Shown piece by piece: positions 1 through 7,791 of a DNA stretch of 64,000 nucleotides. Location: the NCBI RefSeq assembly GCF_030160235.1, contig NZ_BSNY01000017.1, positions 1 to 64,000 of the forward strand. Direction: 5' to 3'. The notes under the pieces are model-generated. The model made no database searches, was not told where the DNA came from, and worked only from the letters and a program-made list of their open reading frames with translations. This DNA is from Mesorhizobium huakuii. GTDB lineage: Bacteria > Pseudomonadota > Alphaproteobacteria > Rhizobiales > Rhizobiaceae. The translations under genes and the position numbers were made by a program. Each line of letters begins with the position of its first letter. Positions within the stretch are counted from its first letter, which is position 1.

Positions 1-140
1 TGAAGCCGCAGAGCGCCGCTTGATCAGCCTCGTCACCCAAATTCCAGCATAGCTCCAGGGATACGGGTGGCGGGTTGAGGTGGTCAAATCAAATAAATTC
101 AATACGTTAGCGGAGTAGTTGCGTCAGTGGAGGGGTTACG

Positions 141-383
141 TCAACGCAGCCTTTCGGGGAACGGTCGGTGCTTCATACGCTCGGCCTGAAGCTGGGCATT
201 GTTCCTGACAGAAAGCTCAACCGCGCGGTCGATCTCTTCCTGCTTGGCGCGTTCTGTTGCCTCGGCAGCGAGGGCATCCTGCTTGGCCTTGTCCGCTTCG
301 GCCTGTGCGGCCTGAGCCCGCATCATGGCCTGAGCCAGTGGCGTGTTGTCGGTCTGATAGGCGTAGTTTTGATCGTTGTTCAT
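141..383 (-). CDS. small Ala/Gln-rich coiled-coil-like protein of unknown function
   Basis: An 80-residue protein. I chose the ATG at 383 because a GAAGGAACG ribosome-binding site sits just upstream; an ATG six codons earlier is possible. Residues ~15-65 are rich in Ala, Gln, Glu and Lys and look like one amphipathic coiled coil, with a basic Pro-containing tail. It has no signal peptide or membrane segment. It lies downstream of the 527-937 gene on the same strand in the remnant element. I do not recognise the family; small phage accessory protein is the best guess. Confidence 0.5.
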   Translation of the reverse strand: MNNDQNYAYQTDNTPLAQAMMRAQAAQAEADKAKQDALAAEATERAKQEEIDRAVELSVRNNAQLQAERMKHRPFPERLR

Positions 384-526
384 AGTCGTTCCTTCTTTCA
401 AATCTGGGTCGTGATTGATCGCCCCGGCGCGTCATTGCTCCGGGTGCGTGAGTGGTCCTCGCAAGGCGTTCAGTCTGAGAGGCTTCGGCTACTCATGGCC
501 TGCGGGATAGGCTTGGTGGTGGCGGG

Positions 527-937
527 TTAGCGCCGAGGGGTGAACCCATAAGACATCATCTGCGGACCCTCAGGGCGTGCGCTGGGTGCGGTCGGGGTGG
601 ATGATCGGGGAAGGCCGTCGCTGCCTTCGGCGACCCCTCCGCGCGGCGCTGAGGAGCTTTCCTTTCGGGGCCTCATGAACGCCTCGGCAATGCGCCTTGC
701 AACGTTCCCGCTTTCAAGCTCGGGATAGCCATAGACCTCGTAACAACGCTCGGCAGCCACGCTGAAGCTGTCAGTCCATTCGATGCCGACGCTCGGTAGC
801 CGCTTGTCCAGCGCCGAGGGTGAGGACCAGTCATCGCCAGCGAGCCATCCGATGATGGCCAGAGCGGCCTCGCGTGTCGGATAGGTCTTGACCCAATCGC
901 GCCGCCTTATCGCGTCACGCATGCTTTCATAGTCCAT
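527..937 (-). CDS. hypothetical phage-type protein, 136 aa
   Basis: The reading frame is open continuously from 1384, but a strong ribosome-binding site (CGGGAGGTC) precedes the ATG at 937, so I treat this as a separate gene. The protein opens MDYESMRDAIRRRDW, contains a helical, Trp-rich central part and ends in a Pro/Ser/Arg-rich, probably disordered tail from about residue 95. In another frame just upstream a short peptide ends in a stop overlapping this start, as expected for a translationally coupled gene whose upstream partner was lost. Function unknown. Confidence 0.55.
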   Translation of the reverse strand: MDYESMRDAIRRRDWVKTYPTREAALAIIGWLAGDDWSSPSALDKRLPSVGIEWTDSFSVAAERCYEVYGYPELESGNVARRIAEAFMRPRKESSSAPRGGVAEGSDGLPRSSTPTAPSARPEGPQMMSYGFTPRR

Positions 938-1384
938 AGCTGACCTCCCGAGCCCGGGCCTTGGCCTTGGCCTCCTGCATGACACGAATGAACCTCGGGG
1001 GTAACCTTTGACGATCCCCTCGGCGACGACGTCGCGAGCAATCCATTCGGCCAACTCATCAGGATCATCGGGATCGCCGCTGCCGGCGCGATACGGGTTG
1101 AAGCCGAGGTCCCGAAGTCGCTTGGTCGCTTGGTCGAACAGTTCGCGCGCTGTGAGCTTCGCTGCCGGGGCCTTCACCCCATGCAACTCGTCCCATGCTT
1201 TGGCGAAGATTTGCTCTGCCTCGGCGTGGGTGGCGTCATACTGCTTGCGCACCTCGGCATCGGTCTTGCCGAGGCGAAGGACCATTTCTGTCTTGCCTAG
1301 AATGCCTTGAAGGGGCTTTGGCACCTTCCGTCGATAGACCTTCCGATTGCCGCGCGGCTGGACGTGCTCCAGTGCCATTTTCAT
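938..1384 (-). pseudogene. N-terminal fragment of a tyrosine recombinase, fused in frame to the next gene
   Basis: From the ATG at 1384 (MKMALEHVQPRG) the product resembles the N-terminal region of phage integrases that begin with a basic motif followed by a Lys/Asp-rich helix (VYRRKVPKPLQGILGKTE, then DATHAEAEQIFAKAWDEL). The similarity stops near residue 130. No core-binding or catalytic domain follows, and none of the R-H-R-H-Y residues is present. The frame then runs on into the 527-937 gene. This looks like a deletion scar joining an integrase 5' end to an unrelated cluster. The product is unlikely to be an active recombinase. Confidence 0.6.
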
Positions 1385-1388
1385 CCTC

Positions 1389-1420
1389 GGTGTACCCCTC
1401 GGTGTACCTTTTGGTGTACC
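1389..1420. repeat. three GGTGTACC direct repeats, 12-bp period
   Basis: GGTGTACC occurs at 1389, 1401 and 1413, exactly 12 bp apart, just upstream of the integrase fragment start (1384) and about 60 bp from the tRNA-derived att repeat. Short, evenly spaced direct repeats beside an integrase gene are typical of arm-type recombinase sites or an autoregulatory operator. The assignment is inference; the repeats themselves are plain in the sequence. Confidence 0.6.
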
Positions 1421-1476
1421 TCGGGGGACGTTGAAACCCTTGGGTTCCTTGATTTCTGGGGATTGTCGGGTGGAAA

Positions 1477-1526
1477 CTGGTGCCCCCGGACGGGATCGAA
1501 CCGCCGACCTTCGGTTTACAAAACCG
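1477..1526. repeat. attL: 3' part of tRNA-Thr
   Basis: Fifty bases match 15996-16045 with a single mismatch (G at 1494, A at 16013). They cover the CCA end, acceptor 3' strand, T-arm, variable loop, anticodon 3' stem and the anticodon. After 1526 the match to the tRNA stops abruptly, so this copy is a truncated tRNA and the expected left attachment scar. Confidence 0.9.
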
Positions 1527-1628
1527 GTGACAGGTCCTAACGATCCGCTCCAAAACCGAACATCTCTCGTTCCGAACGCCTTGCGCAGCCTTTATTTCCG
1601 GGCCGTGTTAGCATATGATGCCATCACT

Positions 1629-1674
1629 GGGTAACGGTGCGTAACACGCCTCATCCGTTACCCCAGTGTTACCC
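1629..1674. repeat. GTTACCC sites, left end (candidate integrase arm sites)
   Basis: GTTACCC is present at 1657 and 1668 and in inverted orientation (GGGTAAC) at 1629, inside the element between attL and the integrase start. The same heptamer recurs twice at the right end (15919 and 15931). Matching short repeats at both ends are what arm-type sites of a tyrosine recombinase look like. They may also let integrase regulate its own gene. Confidence 0.55.
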
Positions 1675-1686
1675 AGAGGGGGAAAG

Positions 1687-3039
1687 ATGGCAAAGGCGCT
1701 CACCGCAGCATCACTTTTGAAACTCAAACCGGATCCAGCCAAGCGACGGGAAATACCTGATGGCATTTTAGCCGGGCTCTACTTCGTCATTCAGCCCACT
1801 GGCAGGAAGGCCTGGGCAGTTCGGTATCGCTCAGCCGGCACTCCAAAAAAGGTTACGCTCGGCAACTCGCTATTTGGCGACGATGCGGATTTGGCAGGTG
1901 CTGAACTGACGCGCATGCGGCAGGAGGCGGCGGGCTTGCTGGAGCGGGTGAGGCGCGGCGAAGATCCCGGTGCCGAGAAGCAAGCCGCCAAGCGCGCGCC
2001 CAGGGATGACACGAAGCTTTTCCTAAGCGTCGTCACCCGCTATTTGAAAGAGTATGCTGCCAAGCGCCGGAACTATCCGGAGAAGGCTCGGCTCCTTGGC
2101 ATGCGTTTGCAGGCTGACGGGACATGGAAGACCAATCCCGAGAGAGCAGCTGGCCTGTGGGGCGAAAAGCGCATTCAAGACATCACCGGCGATGATATTC
2201 AGGAGCATCTTGAGAAGCTCGCTGAAGCCGCGCCGATCGGCGCCAACCGCACATTTGCTGAACTGCGGAAATTCTTCAAATGGAGCGTCGCCAAGGGAAT
2301 CCTCAAGACGGGGTCGCCAATGTCGGGCCAGCAGCAGCCGTCTGAGGAAAACGCCAGCCGAAACCGCATCCTCACTCGGCGCAAAGAGGTTCCGGGCTCC
2401 AGTGACAATGAACTGCGCTGGCTGTGGAGGGCGTGCGAGGCCTACGACGGCGCGGCGGGGAGAGGGCCGTTCGGCCCGTTCCTGCAACTGCTGATCTTGA
2501 CCGGCCAGCGACGTTCCGAGGTTGCAGAGATGACTTGGCACGAGATCGATATGGAGGCCGCCGAGTGGACCATACCGGCCGCACGATCGAAGAACGGTGA
2601 GCCGCATGTCGTGCCGCTCTCTAAGCAGGCGCTGGCGATCCTGCGGGCCGTGCCACGCGTCAAGAGCAAGGTTGGCTATGTTTTCACCACCGACGGCGAG
2701 AACGCCATCAGCGGGTTCTCCAGGATGAAGCAGCGCATCGACAAGCTGATGGCGGGGTACGCATCGGAAAACAAGGTAACGGTGCCGCCGTGGACGATCC
2801 ACGACATTCGGCGAACCGTAGCCGCCGGCATGCAGCGCATAGGCATCAAGATGGAAGTCACCGAAAAGGTTCTAAACCATAAGTCGGGTTCCTTTCGCGG
2901 CATCGCCGCCATCTATCAGGTGGACGACTATGCCGACGACAAACGAAAGGCGCTGGAGGCCTGGGCGACCTTTGTGGACATTCTGGTCGACGATCGGCCG
3001 GCGTTAAACGTGGTGAGCATCAAGGCGGGCGCGAAATGA
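1687..3039 (+). CDS. int: P4-type tyrosine recombinase (integrase)
   Basis: A 450-residue site-specific recombinase that would insert and, with an excisionase, excise the element at tRNA-Thr. The ATG at 1687 follows AGAGGGGGAAAG and gives the family's usual start (MAKALTAASLLKLKPD); an ATG seven codons earlier lacks such a site. The N-terminal ~90 residues are the P4-type arm-binding domain, ~115-225 the core-binding domain, and the catalytic domain follows. I read the catalytic set as Arg275 (TGQRRSE), His372 and Arg375 (HDIRR), His398 and Tyr410 (AIYQVDDY). All five are present, so the enzyme looks intact. It lies ~160 bp from attL, and its 3' end overlaps the next gene by an ATGA. Confidence 0.95.
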   Translation: MAKALTAASLLKLKPDPAKRREIPDGILAGLYFVIQPTGRKAWAVRYRSAGTPKKVTLGNSLFGDDADLAGAELTRMRQEAAGLLERVRRGEDPGAEKQAAKRAPRDDTKLFLSVVTRYLKEYAAKRRNYPEKARLLGMRLQADGTWKTNPERAAGLWGEKRIQDITGDDIQEHLEKLAEAAPIGANRTFAELRKFFKWSVAKGILKTGSPMSGQQQPSEENASRNRILTRRKEVPGSSDNELRWLWRACEAYDGAAGRGPFGPFLQLLILTGQRRSEVAEMTWHEIDMEAAEWTIPAARSKNGEPHVVPLSKQALAILRAVPRVKSKVGYVFTTDGENAISGFSRMKQRIDKLMAGYASENKVTVPPWTIHDIRRTVAAGMQRIGIKMEVTEKVLNHKSGSFRGIAAIYQVDDYADDKRKALEAWATFVDILVDDRPALNVVSIKAGAK

Positions 3040-3827
3040 CCAGGGCGGCGGCAAGTGGACATCTGGACCGCGCCGAACTTCTCGTTCACACCAGTTTCAT
3101 CGGAAAGCTGGACCAGCAAGAGCAAGACCGACTGGTCGACTTGATCACCCTCGCCATTGACCGTTTCCTTGACGGTTGGAGGGGATTTTACAACGACGAA
3201 AGTTCGCGGCTTTACCGCGCTCAGGAGCACTTAGATCGAGCGTTAGCGGCCGTGCTGGTTAAGGAGTGGACCCTTCACGGCGATGAGTTCGCCCCATTCA
3301 CGGACGAAGCCGGCGCCTACGCCTGGCTGCAGGGCGAAGGCCCGAACGCGGACGACCCGGAACCGAACGGACATTTTGATCGCTCGAACAATTGGAGGGT
3401 GCGCAGCCTGTGGGACGTTCGATGTGACATCGAGGCTGAACTGAATGATTTGATGGCATGGGACAAGGCCCGCTGGAAACACCATTGGAGCCGCCCCCCG
3501 TCCACGACCTCCCGTCTACCAGTTAGCCTGCAGGAGATGATCTTCGATTTTTGCCAAGTGTGGCACGACCTCGTTGATGAAAAGCTAGGCCTTCCTCGCC
3601 GTGATCCGAATCCGACCAACCCACTCCTTCGGTTCATTGACTATTGCCTGTCTATCGCCTTAGGCGATCAACGACCGGCGGCGAAGACGATCCTCCAGTT
3701 GATACATGACCACATTCGACCTGAAATCCATGCGGCGGACGAGGACAATCGCAGACAGGAAGAACAGCGGAAGACGTCCGATGTCGAGTTCACCAATGTG
3801 GACCTCGACCCGTTCGGATCGGACTGA
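3036..3827 (+). CDS. hypothetical protein, 263 aa, coupled to integrase
   Basis: The ATG overlaps the integrase stop (ATGA), so the two are probably translated together. The product is soluble, acidic and Trp-rich, without signal peptide or membrane segment. Residues ~30-75 and ~170-215 look helical, and the tail is charged (DNRRQEEQRKTSD). I do not recognise a family. Cargo or an integration accessory protein would fit its position, but nothing in the sequence decides this. Confidence 0.7.
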   Translation: MTRAAASGHLDRAELLVHTSFIGKLDQQEQDRLVDLITLAIDRFLDGWRGFYNDESSRLYRAQEHLDRALAAVLVKEWTLHGDEFAPFTDEAGAYAWLQGEGPNADDPEPNGHFDRSNNWRVRSLWDVRCDIEAELNDLMAWDKARWKHHWSRPPSTTSRLPVSLQEMIFDFCQVWHDLVDEKLGLPRRDPNPTNPLLRFIDYCLSIALGDQRPAAKTILQLIHDHIRPEIHAADEDNRRQEEQRKTSDVEFTNVDLDPFGSD

Positions 3828-3899
3828 AAAGTCCACGGTGACGAGCCAGTTAGAGCCCAATAGATAGTTAGGCACTGTAGCAAAACAGGACCTAACCTT

Positions 3900-4088
3900 A
3901 TGGAAAATTCGTACCTCACCGCTCGCCAGGTGCTTGGGCGGTATCACATCAGCGACATGAGCCTTCACCGCTGGCTCAACAATCCCGATCTCGCTTTCCC
4001 GCGCCCGATGGTGATCAATCGGCGCCGATACTTCCTCGAGACCGATCTCGTGGCTTGGGAGCGCGCCCGTGCCGCGAAAGCCGCATGA
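3900..4088 (+). CDS. AlpA-like helix-turn-helix regulator / excisionase
   Basis: A 62-residue basic protein. The N-terminal half (YLTARQVLGRYHISDMSLHRW) is a MerR/AlpA-type winged helix-turn-helix, followed by a wing-like FPRPMVINRRRYF segment and a short helix ending in WERARAAKAA. This pattern is characteristic of AlpA proteins, which activate integrase or act as recombination directionality factors in P4-like elements. It opens a tightly packed run of small genes (4-nt overlap with the next). With no other candidate, it is the likely excisionase. Confidence 0.8.
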   Translation: MENSYLTARQVLGRYHISDMSLHRWLNNPDLAFPRPMVINRRRYFLETDLVAWERARAAKAA

Positions 4089-4321
4089 CCATCAGCACCT
4101 CATTTAAACGGTTCTGGCCGGCTGATCGCCTTGAACGATTGAAGGCGCTGCACACTGCGGCAAGGAAGGCCGGGATTCGGCTCATCGCTCGAAATGGAGG
4201 CGATCGTCGAATCTTCCTGGCGTATTTCGCCTTCCGGAAAGAAGGAGGTGATCGCGAAGTCGTTTCGTTCTGGGATCTCGACCAGGCTGAACAATGGTTT
4301 CAACAGGAGCTTCGTCGATGA
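4085..4321 (+). CDS. small hypothetical protein, 78 aa
   Basis: I start it at the ATG (4085) that overlaps the previous stop by ATGA; earlier in-frame starts fall inside the AlpA-like gene. The protein is basic at the N-terminus (FKRFWPADRLERLKALHTAARKAG), with a middle segment that may form strands and a C-terminal acidic helix rich in aromatic residues (FWDLDQAEQWFQQEL). No family recognised. It belongs to the early small-gene operon of the element. Confidence 0.65.
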   Translation: MTISTSFKRFWPADRLERLKALHTAARKAGIRLIARNGGDRRIFLAYFAFRKEGGDREVVSFWDLDQAEQWFQQELRR

Positions 4322-4641
4322 ACGCCAACGACAACAAAGGCGCTCGCCCGGCATATATCCTAGGCCGCGACGCCGAAGGCGATCTGTGCAACCACAGGCG
4401 TACAGCGGAGGCCGCCACGCATATCCACGCTGGTCTGAAAGAGGTGTTGAACCCTGGCAGCGACTTCCTCGTCGGCCATCTGCGCAAGACCACGGCCTAC
4501 CAGAACGGGTTGACGAACATCGAAACCCAGATCGCCATCATCCGCGCCCTAGCGTTGATGCAGATAGACATGACCCGCCGGATATCCGACATGAACGTCG
4601 GGTCGGACGATGAGGACGATGATTGCGGGGGCGCCGCGTGA
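4318..4641 (+). CDS. small hypothetical protein, 107 aa
   Basis: The ATG at 4318 overlaps the preceding stop and follows an AGGAG site; a start eight codons earlier is less likely. The product has a helical middle (ETQIAIIRALALMQIDMTRRISDM) and an acidic tail with consecutive Asp and Glu residues. No recognised domain. The tight overlaps on both sides place it in the same early operon. Confidence 0.65.
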   Translation: MNANDNKGARPAYILGRDAEGDLCNHRRTAEAATHIHAGLKEVLNPGSDFLVGHLRKTTAYQNGLTNIETQIAIIRALALMQIDMTRRISDMNVGSDDEDDDCGGAA

Positions 4642-4838
4642 CCGTCATCGATCTCACTCCCGCGGAACACGAGCACAGCGCCGCGATCGACGAGGCCGCG
4701 CGCTGGCTCGCCATCACGCCAAAGCGTCAGCGAGACAAGCCGGCGGTCCCCCTGCTGCGCGAGCGCTTCGGTTTGACGGCCGCAGAGGCATGTCAGGCGA
4801 TCGCCGCGGCCAACCTTATCTTGGCGCGCGCTGTATGA
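4638..4838 (+). CDS. small hypothetical protein, 66 aa, GTG start
   Basis: The GTG at 4638 overlaps the preceding TGA (GTGA), the usual coupled arrangement in this operon. An in-frame ATG five codons earlier is possible but lies further inside the upstream gene. The C-terminal half (PLLRERFGLTAAEACQAIAAANLILARAV) reads like a helix-turn-helix, so it could bind DNA, although it is too short to assign. The next gene overlaps its stop. Confidence 0.6.
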   Translation: MTVIDLTPAEHEHSAAIDEAARWLAITPKRQRDKPAVPLLRERFGLTAAEACQAIAAANLILARAV

Positions 4839-5284
4839 GCAGAAAACGCGCCTGGCTCACTGCATTTGTTCCTCATCGGCTCGAGCTTCTGGTTTCCCCG
4901 CCTTGGCAACTGGCGCCAGTTCCGCTGCGCCGGATGCTGGAACGACTGGAAATCGAACACCTTCGCCACGGTGGCCAGAACAATGGGCAGCTATATGTGT
5001 CGTTCGGACAGTTTGAGGCCGCGAGTATCTCCCGACGCAAGATAGTCTCGACCCAGGCACTCGGGGCCGAACTGGGTTTAATGGAAACGATCCGCTCGTC
5101 CGAGCCTGTGGGAGATCTGCGCGCTCCCAACGCCTACCGCCTGACCTATGTCGAGGCGAAGGGCGGCGTTGCGCCGACGGATGAATGGAAAAGGATCACC
5201 AAGGACCGTGCCGAGAGGCTGATTGATGCCTATCACAACGCCGAGCGGGCCGAGGTAAAATCTCGACAGGCAAGGGCAGCATGA
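4835..5284 (+). CDS. winged-helix-like protein, possible replication or regulatory factor
   Basis: A 149-residue protein starting at the ATG (4835) that overlaps the previous stop. The centre (LRRMLERLEIEHLRHGG, LYVSFGQFEAASISRRKI, LGAELGLMETI, then NAYRLTYV) has the helix-helix-helix-wing order of a winged DNA-binding domain, with a charged C-terminal helix. Iteron-like repeats begin only 15 bp after its stop, and this resembles a replication initiator followed by its origin. The functional link is inference: I do not recognise the exact family, and a repressor acting on those repeats is the alternative. Confidence 0.6.
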   Translation: MSRKRAWLTAFVPHRLELLVSPPWQLAPVPLRRMLERLEIEHLRHGGQNNGQLYVSFGQFEAASISRRKIVSTQALGAELGLMETIRSSEPVGDLRAPNAYRLTYVEAKGGVAPTDEWKRITKDRAERLIDAYHNAERAEVKSRQARAA

Positions 5285-5298
5285 AAAACAGGTTCCCA

Positions 5299-5392
5299 GT
5301 GCCCATTCCTGCACAAGTCAGTGCCCATTCCTGCGCTAAAAGGAGCGTTGTCGGTGCCCATTCCTGTAGTGTCACTAGTACCCATATGGGCA
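5299..5392. repeat. iteron-like direct repeats (GTGCCCATTCCTG x3 plus an inverted partial copy)
   Basis: Identical 13-mers lie at 5299-5311, 5321-5333 and 5354-5366, spaced 22 and 33 bp apart, about two and three helical turns. At 5381-5390 a perfect CCCATATGGG palindrome contains the same CCCAT core in both orientations. The 22-bp step is not a multiple of three, so the repeats are not explained by a repeated peptide. This suggests cooperative protein binding on one DNA face: an origin or an operator array. Confidence 0.7.
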
Positions 5393-5411
5393 TGATCTCT
5401 TATATCTCGGC

Positions 5412-5669
5412 ATGGTGCGCCCAATGACAGCCCAGGTCCTCCCGTTTCCGACGACCTACCGAACAGGCCGTATCCGCCATGTGGCCTCCATCCTTCGGCG
5501 TAAGCACGGCCTCGATGCCGATAGGTATTGGCGTCAGCAGGTCATGGTCATGCGCCGTCAGATGATGCAGGCCGGTATAGACGGCGAGGTAATCGACCGA
5601 GAGATGCGCGCGTTCACTGACGCAGTGTTCTGCTGTGTCCCGCTAGGTCATGGTGGAAGCGCAGCCTGA
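5412..5669 (+). CDS. small DUF6074-like protein
   Basis: An 85-residue protein whose pattern (TAQVLPFPTTYRTGRIRHVASILRRK, then DRYWRQQVMVMRRQMMQAGI) matches my recollection of the rhizobial DUF6074 family: a VLPFP motif, then Arg-rich helices and an RYWRQQ segment. The function of that family is unknown. An ATG at 5424 is an alternative start and would begin nearer the conserved motif. It follows the iteron-like repeats, so its transcription may be governed by whatever binds there. Confidence 0.65.
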   Translation: MVRPMTAQVLPFPTTYRTGRIRHVASILRRKHGLDADRYWRQQVMVMRRQMMQAGIDGEVIDREMRAFTDAVFCCVPLGHGGSAA

Positions 5670-5923
5670 GAGAGGCAGCAATCGACGCGGTCGGGACACG
5701 TCCATTTTCCCGGCGACGGATAGAGGACTCCTGTTTCCGACCTTTTCGCGCCGGCCTGCAATTCAAGTCGGCCCGATCGTCTGATAACCAAACCGGTGCT
5801 CTCGTTTGGAATTGTTGTTATTTGATAGGATTTTAGCTCAGGCATTATTCCGCTAATATTAGATCCGGGTAACGCACGGGTAGCAATCGTGGCTGTTTTC
5901 CCGGTTAGAGCAGGGCGGACAAG

Positions 5924-6319
5924 ATGCTGGCAGACAACACCCCATTCACTACCGACACGCACGGCCGAAGCCTGGCGAATGCCCCGGCGATCGGTCGCGG
6001 TCTTGGAACCGTCATGCTCGATCGACGCACGAAGGAATGGCGGCGACGCGCTGAACTGATCGCGTTGTTCACCACCGCCATCGGCAGGGACAACGTATCC
6101 GCCATCCTTGCCGGCCAGATCGAGGCAGCTGCCGAGCTTGCAGTTGTCGCCGAGATGACACGAGCGGCGTTCATGGCCGGCTCTGGCGCCACGGCCGATG
6201 ATGTCGTGCGGACCGCCAACCAGGCGCAGCGGGCTGAGAAGGCGCTAGGCATCGCTGCCAGGACCAAGCCGCAGAAGCCTTCCCTTGAAGCCTACTTGTC
6301 CGGCGCAGCCGCCGCATGA
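5924..6319 (+). CDS. putative terminase small subunit or phage packaging accessory
   Basis: A 131-residue, Ala-rich, mostly helical protein. It ends at a 4-nt overlap (ATGA) with the large terminase gene, and this is the position where a small terminase subunit normally sits. The N-terminal part is polar and residues ~35-115 are strongly helical, as in oligomer-forming small terminases. I see no clear helix-turn-helix, so the call rests on position. The 254 bp gap upstream is AT-rich around 5800-5865 and probably holds the promoter of this block, but I could not assign hexamers with confidence. Confidence 0.5.
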   Translation: MLADNTPFTTDTHGRSLANAPAIGRGLGTVMLDRRTKEWRRRAELIALFTTAIGRDNVSAILAGQIEAAAELAVVAEMTRAAFMAGSGATADDVVRTANQAQRAEKALGIAARTKPQKPSLEAYLSGAAAA

Positions 6320-7782
6320 AACCGCTGGTGACCATGAGGCAGGCCCTGACAGACCCGCAATTGCTCGGCGGTGCGCTGCCTGGCGACAGTTGGCGAATCT
6401 GGCGGACGCTGCTGATTGCCGCGATGGGCGAGCCTCTGACCGATGATGAGCGTGAGGCCTTCGCTGCTGTCACAGGCAGGCCTGAGGAGCCTCACCAACG
6501 CGTTGATGAGATGTGGTGCGTCGTTGGTCGGCGCGCGGGCAAGACACGTGCTGCTGGCGCGCTGGCGGCTTACTCATCCGCCCTGTGTGATTGGACAGAC
6601 AGGCTTGCGCCTGGCGAGCGTGGCGTATTTCCGATTCTCGCTGCGTCGACATCCCAGGCCGATAGGGCTTACCAGCACGCCATTGGTATACTTCAGCATT
6701 CGCCGGTGCTTCGGGGCCAGATTATCGGGGATCCGACATCGGAAACCATCCGCCTATCGAGCAGGGTCGATATCACAATCAAGCCAGCCAACTTCCGCAC
6801 GATTCGCGGTATCACGGCGGTCGGCGCGGTTTGCGACGAGCTGGCTTTTTGGCACATTGAAGGCAGTCGGAACCCTGATCGCGAGATACTGGCCGCGCTT
6901 CGTCCGGCATTGATCACCACGGGCGGCCCTTTGCTGGTAATTAGCTCGCCATATGCCAGACGTGGCGAATTGTATCGCACCTATAAGGCTGACTTCGGCC
7001 CGGAAGGCGATCCTTCAATCCTCGTGGCCAAGGGGCCGTCCAGGGTCTTCAACTCGACCCTGCCACAAGCTGAAATTGACAAGGCTTTTGCCCGCGATCC
7101 TGCATCAGCCTCGGCCGAGTATGGCGCTGAATTCCGCGTGGATTGCGAAATGTTGTTTGACCGCGAGACTGTGGAGCTTGCGGTTGATCTGAATACGACC
7201 GTTCGGGCCTTCAATCCTGGTGTCAGGTACAAGGCTTTTATTGATCCGTCGGGCGGCTCGGCGGACAGCATGACCCTAGCTATCGGCCATAAGGAAGGCA
7301 CGAAAGCCGTTATCGACTTGGTGCTGGAGGAGAAGCCGCCTTACTCCCCCGAGTTCGTCACGGACAAGTTTGCCAACACGCTTCGAACATATGGGATCAC
7401 ACGGGTTGTTGGAGATAGATTTGGAGGAGAATGGTGTCGCGAACCATTCCAGCGCCGGGGCATCACTTACGCGATCAGTCCGGCGCCGAAATCCGAATTG
7501 TATCTCGCGTTGCTGCCGGCCCTGAACTCGGGGCGCGTCGCACTCATTGATAACGACCGGCTCATTGATCAGTTGGTCGGTCTTGAGCGGCGGACCAGCA
7601 GTTCCGGCCGCGATAGCGTCGATTCTCCTCCGGGCGGGCACGAGGACGTGGCCAACGCTGTTGCCGGTGTCGTCTATCTGCTCCTCCAGCAGCGGGAGGC
7701 GCCTGTTGCCTACACCACCACCTACCACCACGGCGGCCTTCCGACCCCGTACGACCTCCTCGACAAACTCTTGGCTCAATAA
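6316..7782 (+). CDS. phage terminase large subunit (ATPase-nuclease)
   Basis: A 488-residue packaging motor that translocates and cuts phage DNA. The N-terminal ATPase domain has a Walker A motif GRRAGKT at residues 71-77 and a Walker B with catalytic acid at Asp174-Glu175 (AVCDELAFW), followed by a coupling motif region around LLVISSPYAR. The C-terminal RNase H-like nuclease begins near residue 305 with Asp310 in FIDPSGGSADS. Length and motif order are normal and no frameshift is visible, so the gene looks intact even though portal and capsid genes are missing downstream. It overlaps the preceding gene by 4 nt, and the next gene follows after 9 bp. Confidence 0.93.
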   Translation: MKPLVTMRQALTDPQLLGGALPGDSWRIWRTLLIAAMGEPLTDDEREAFAAVTGRPEEPHQRVDEMWCVVGRRAGKTRAAGALAAYSSALCDWTDRLAPGERGVFPILAASTSQADRAYQHAIGILQHSPVLRGQIIGDPTSETIRLSSRVDITIKPANFRTIRGITAVGAVCDELAFWHIEGSRNPDREILAALRPALITTGGPLLVISSPYARRGELYRTYKADFGPEGDPSILVAKGPSRVFNSTLPQAEIDKAFARDPASASAEYGAEFRVDCEMLFDRETVELAVDLNTTVRAFNPGVRYKAFIDPSGGSADSMTLAIGHKEGTKAVIDLVLEEKPPYSPEFVTDKFANTLRTYGITRVVGDRFGGEWCREPFQRRGITYAISPAPKSELYLALLPALNSGRVALIDNDRLIDQLVGLERRTSSSGRDSVDSPPGGHEDVANAVAGVVYLLLQQREAPVAYTTTYHHGGLPTPYDLLDKLLAQ

Positions 7783-7791
7783 GGAACCGAT

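Larger units (their letters stand above)
1..1476. mobile_element. remnant of a second integrative element or prophage, left of attL
   Basis: The segment left of the tRNA-Thr repeat carries two small minus-strand genes, the first ~130 codons of a different tyrosine recombinase, and three 8-bp direct repeats next to that recombinase start. A recombinase reading away from an att repeat is the usual layout of an integrated element. I infer that an older element, now deleted in part, occupies the same tRNA-Thr site in tandem with the element at 1477-16045. Its far end lies outside the window. Bases 1-140 hold nothing I can identify. Confidence 0.5.

Noticed and set aside
1478-1550. A second functional tRNA-Thr gene at attL
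   Set aside because: The sequence departs from the tRNA after the anticodon arm, so the D-arm and acceptor 5' strand are missing.
5281-5427. A 48-codon ORF starting at the ATGA overlap and running through the iteron-like repeats
   Set aside because: The repeats fall in different frames and the peptide has no plausible composition; the region is better explained as DNA sites.
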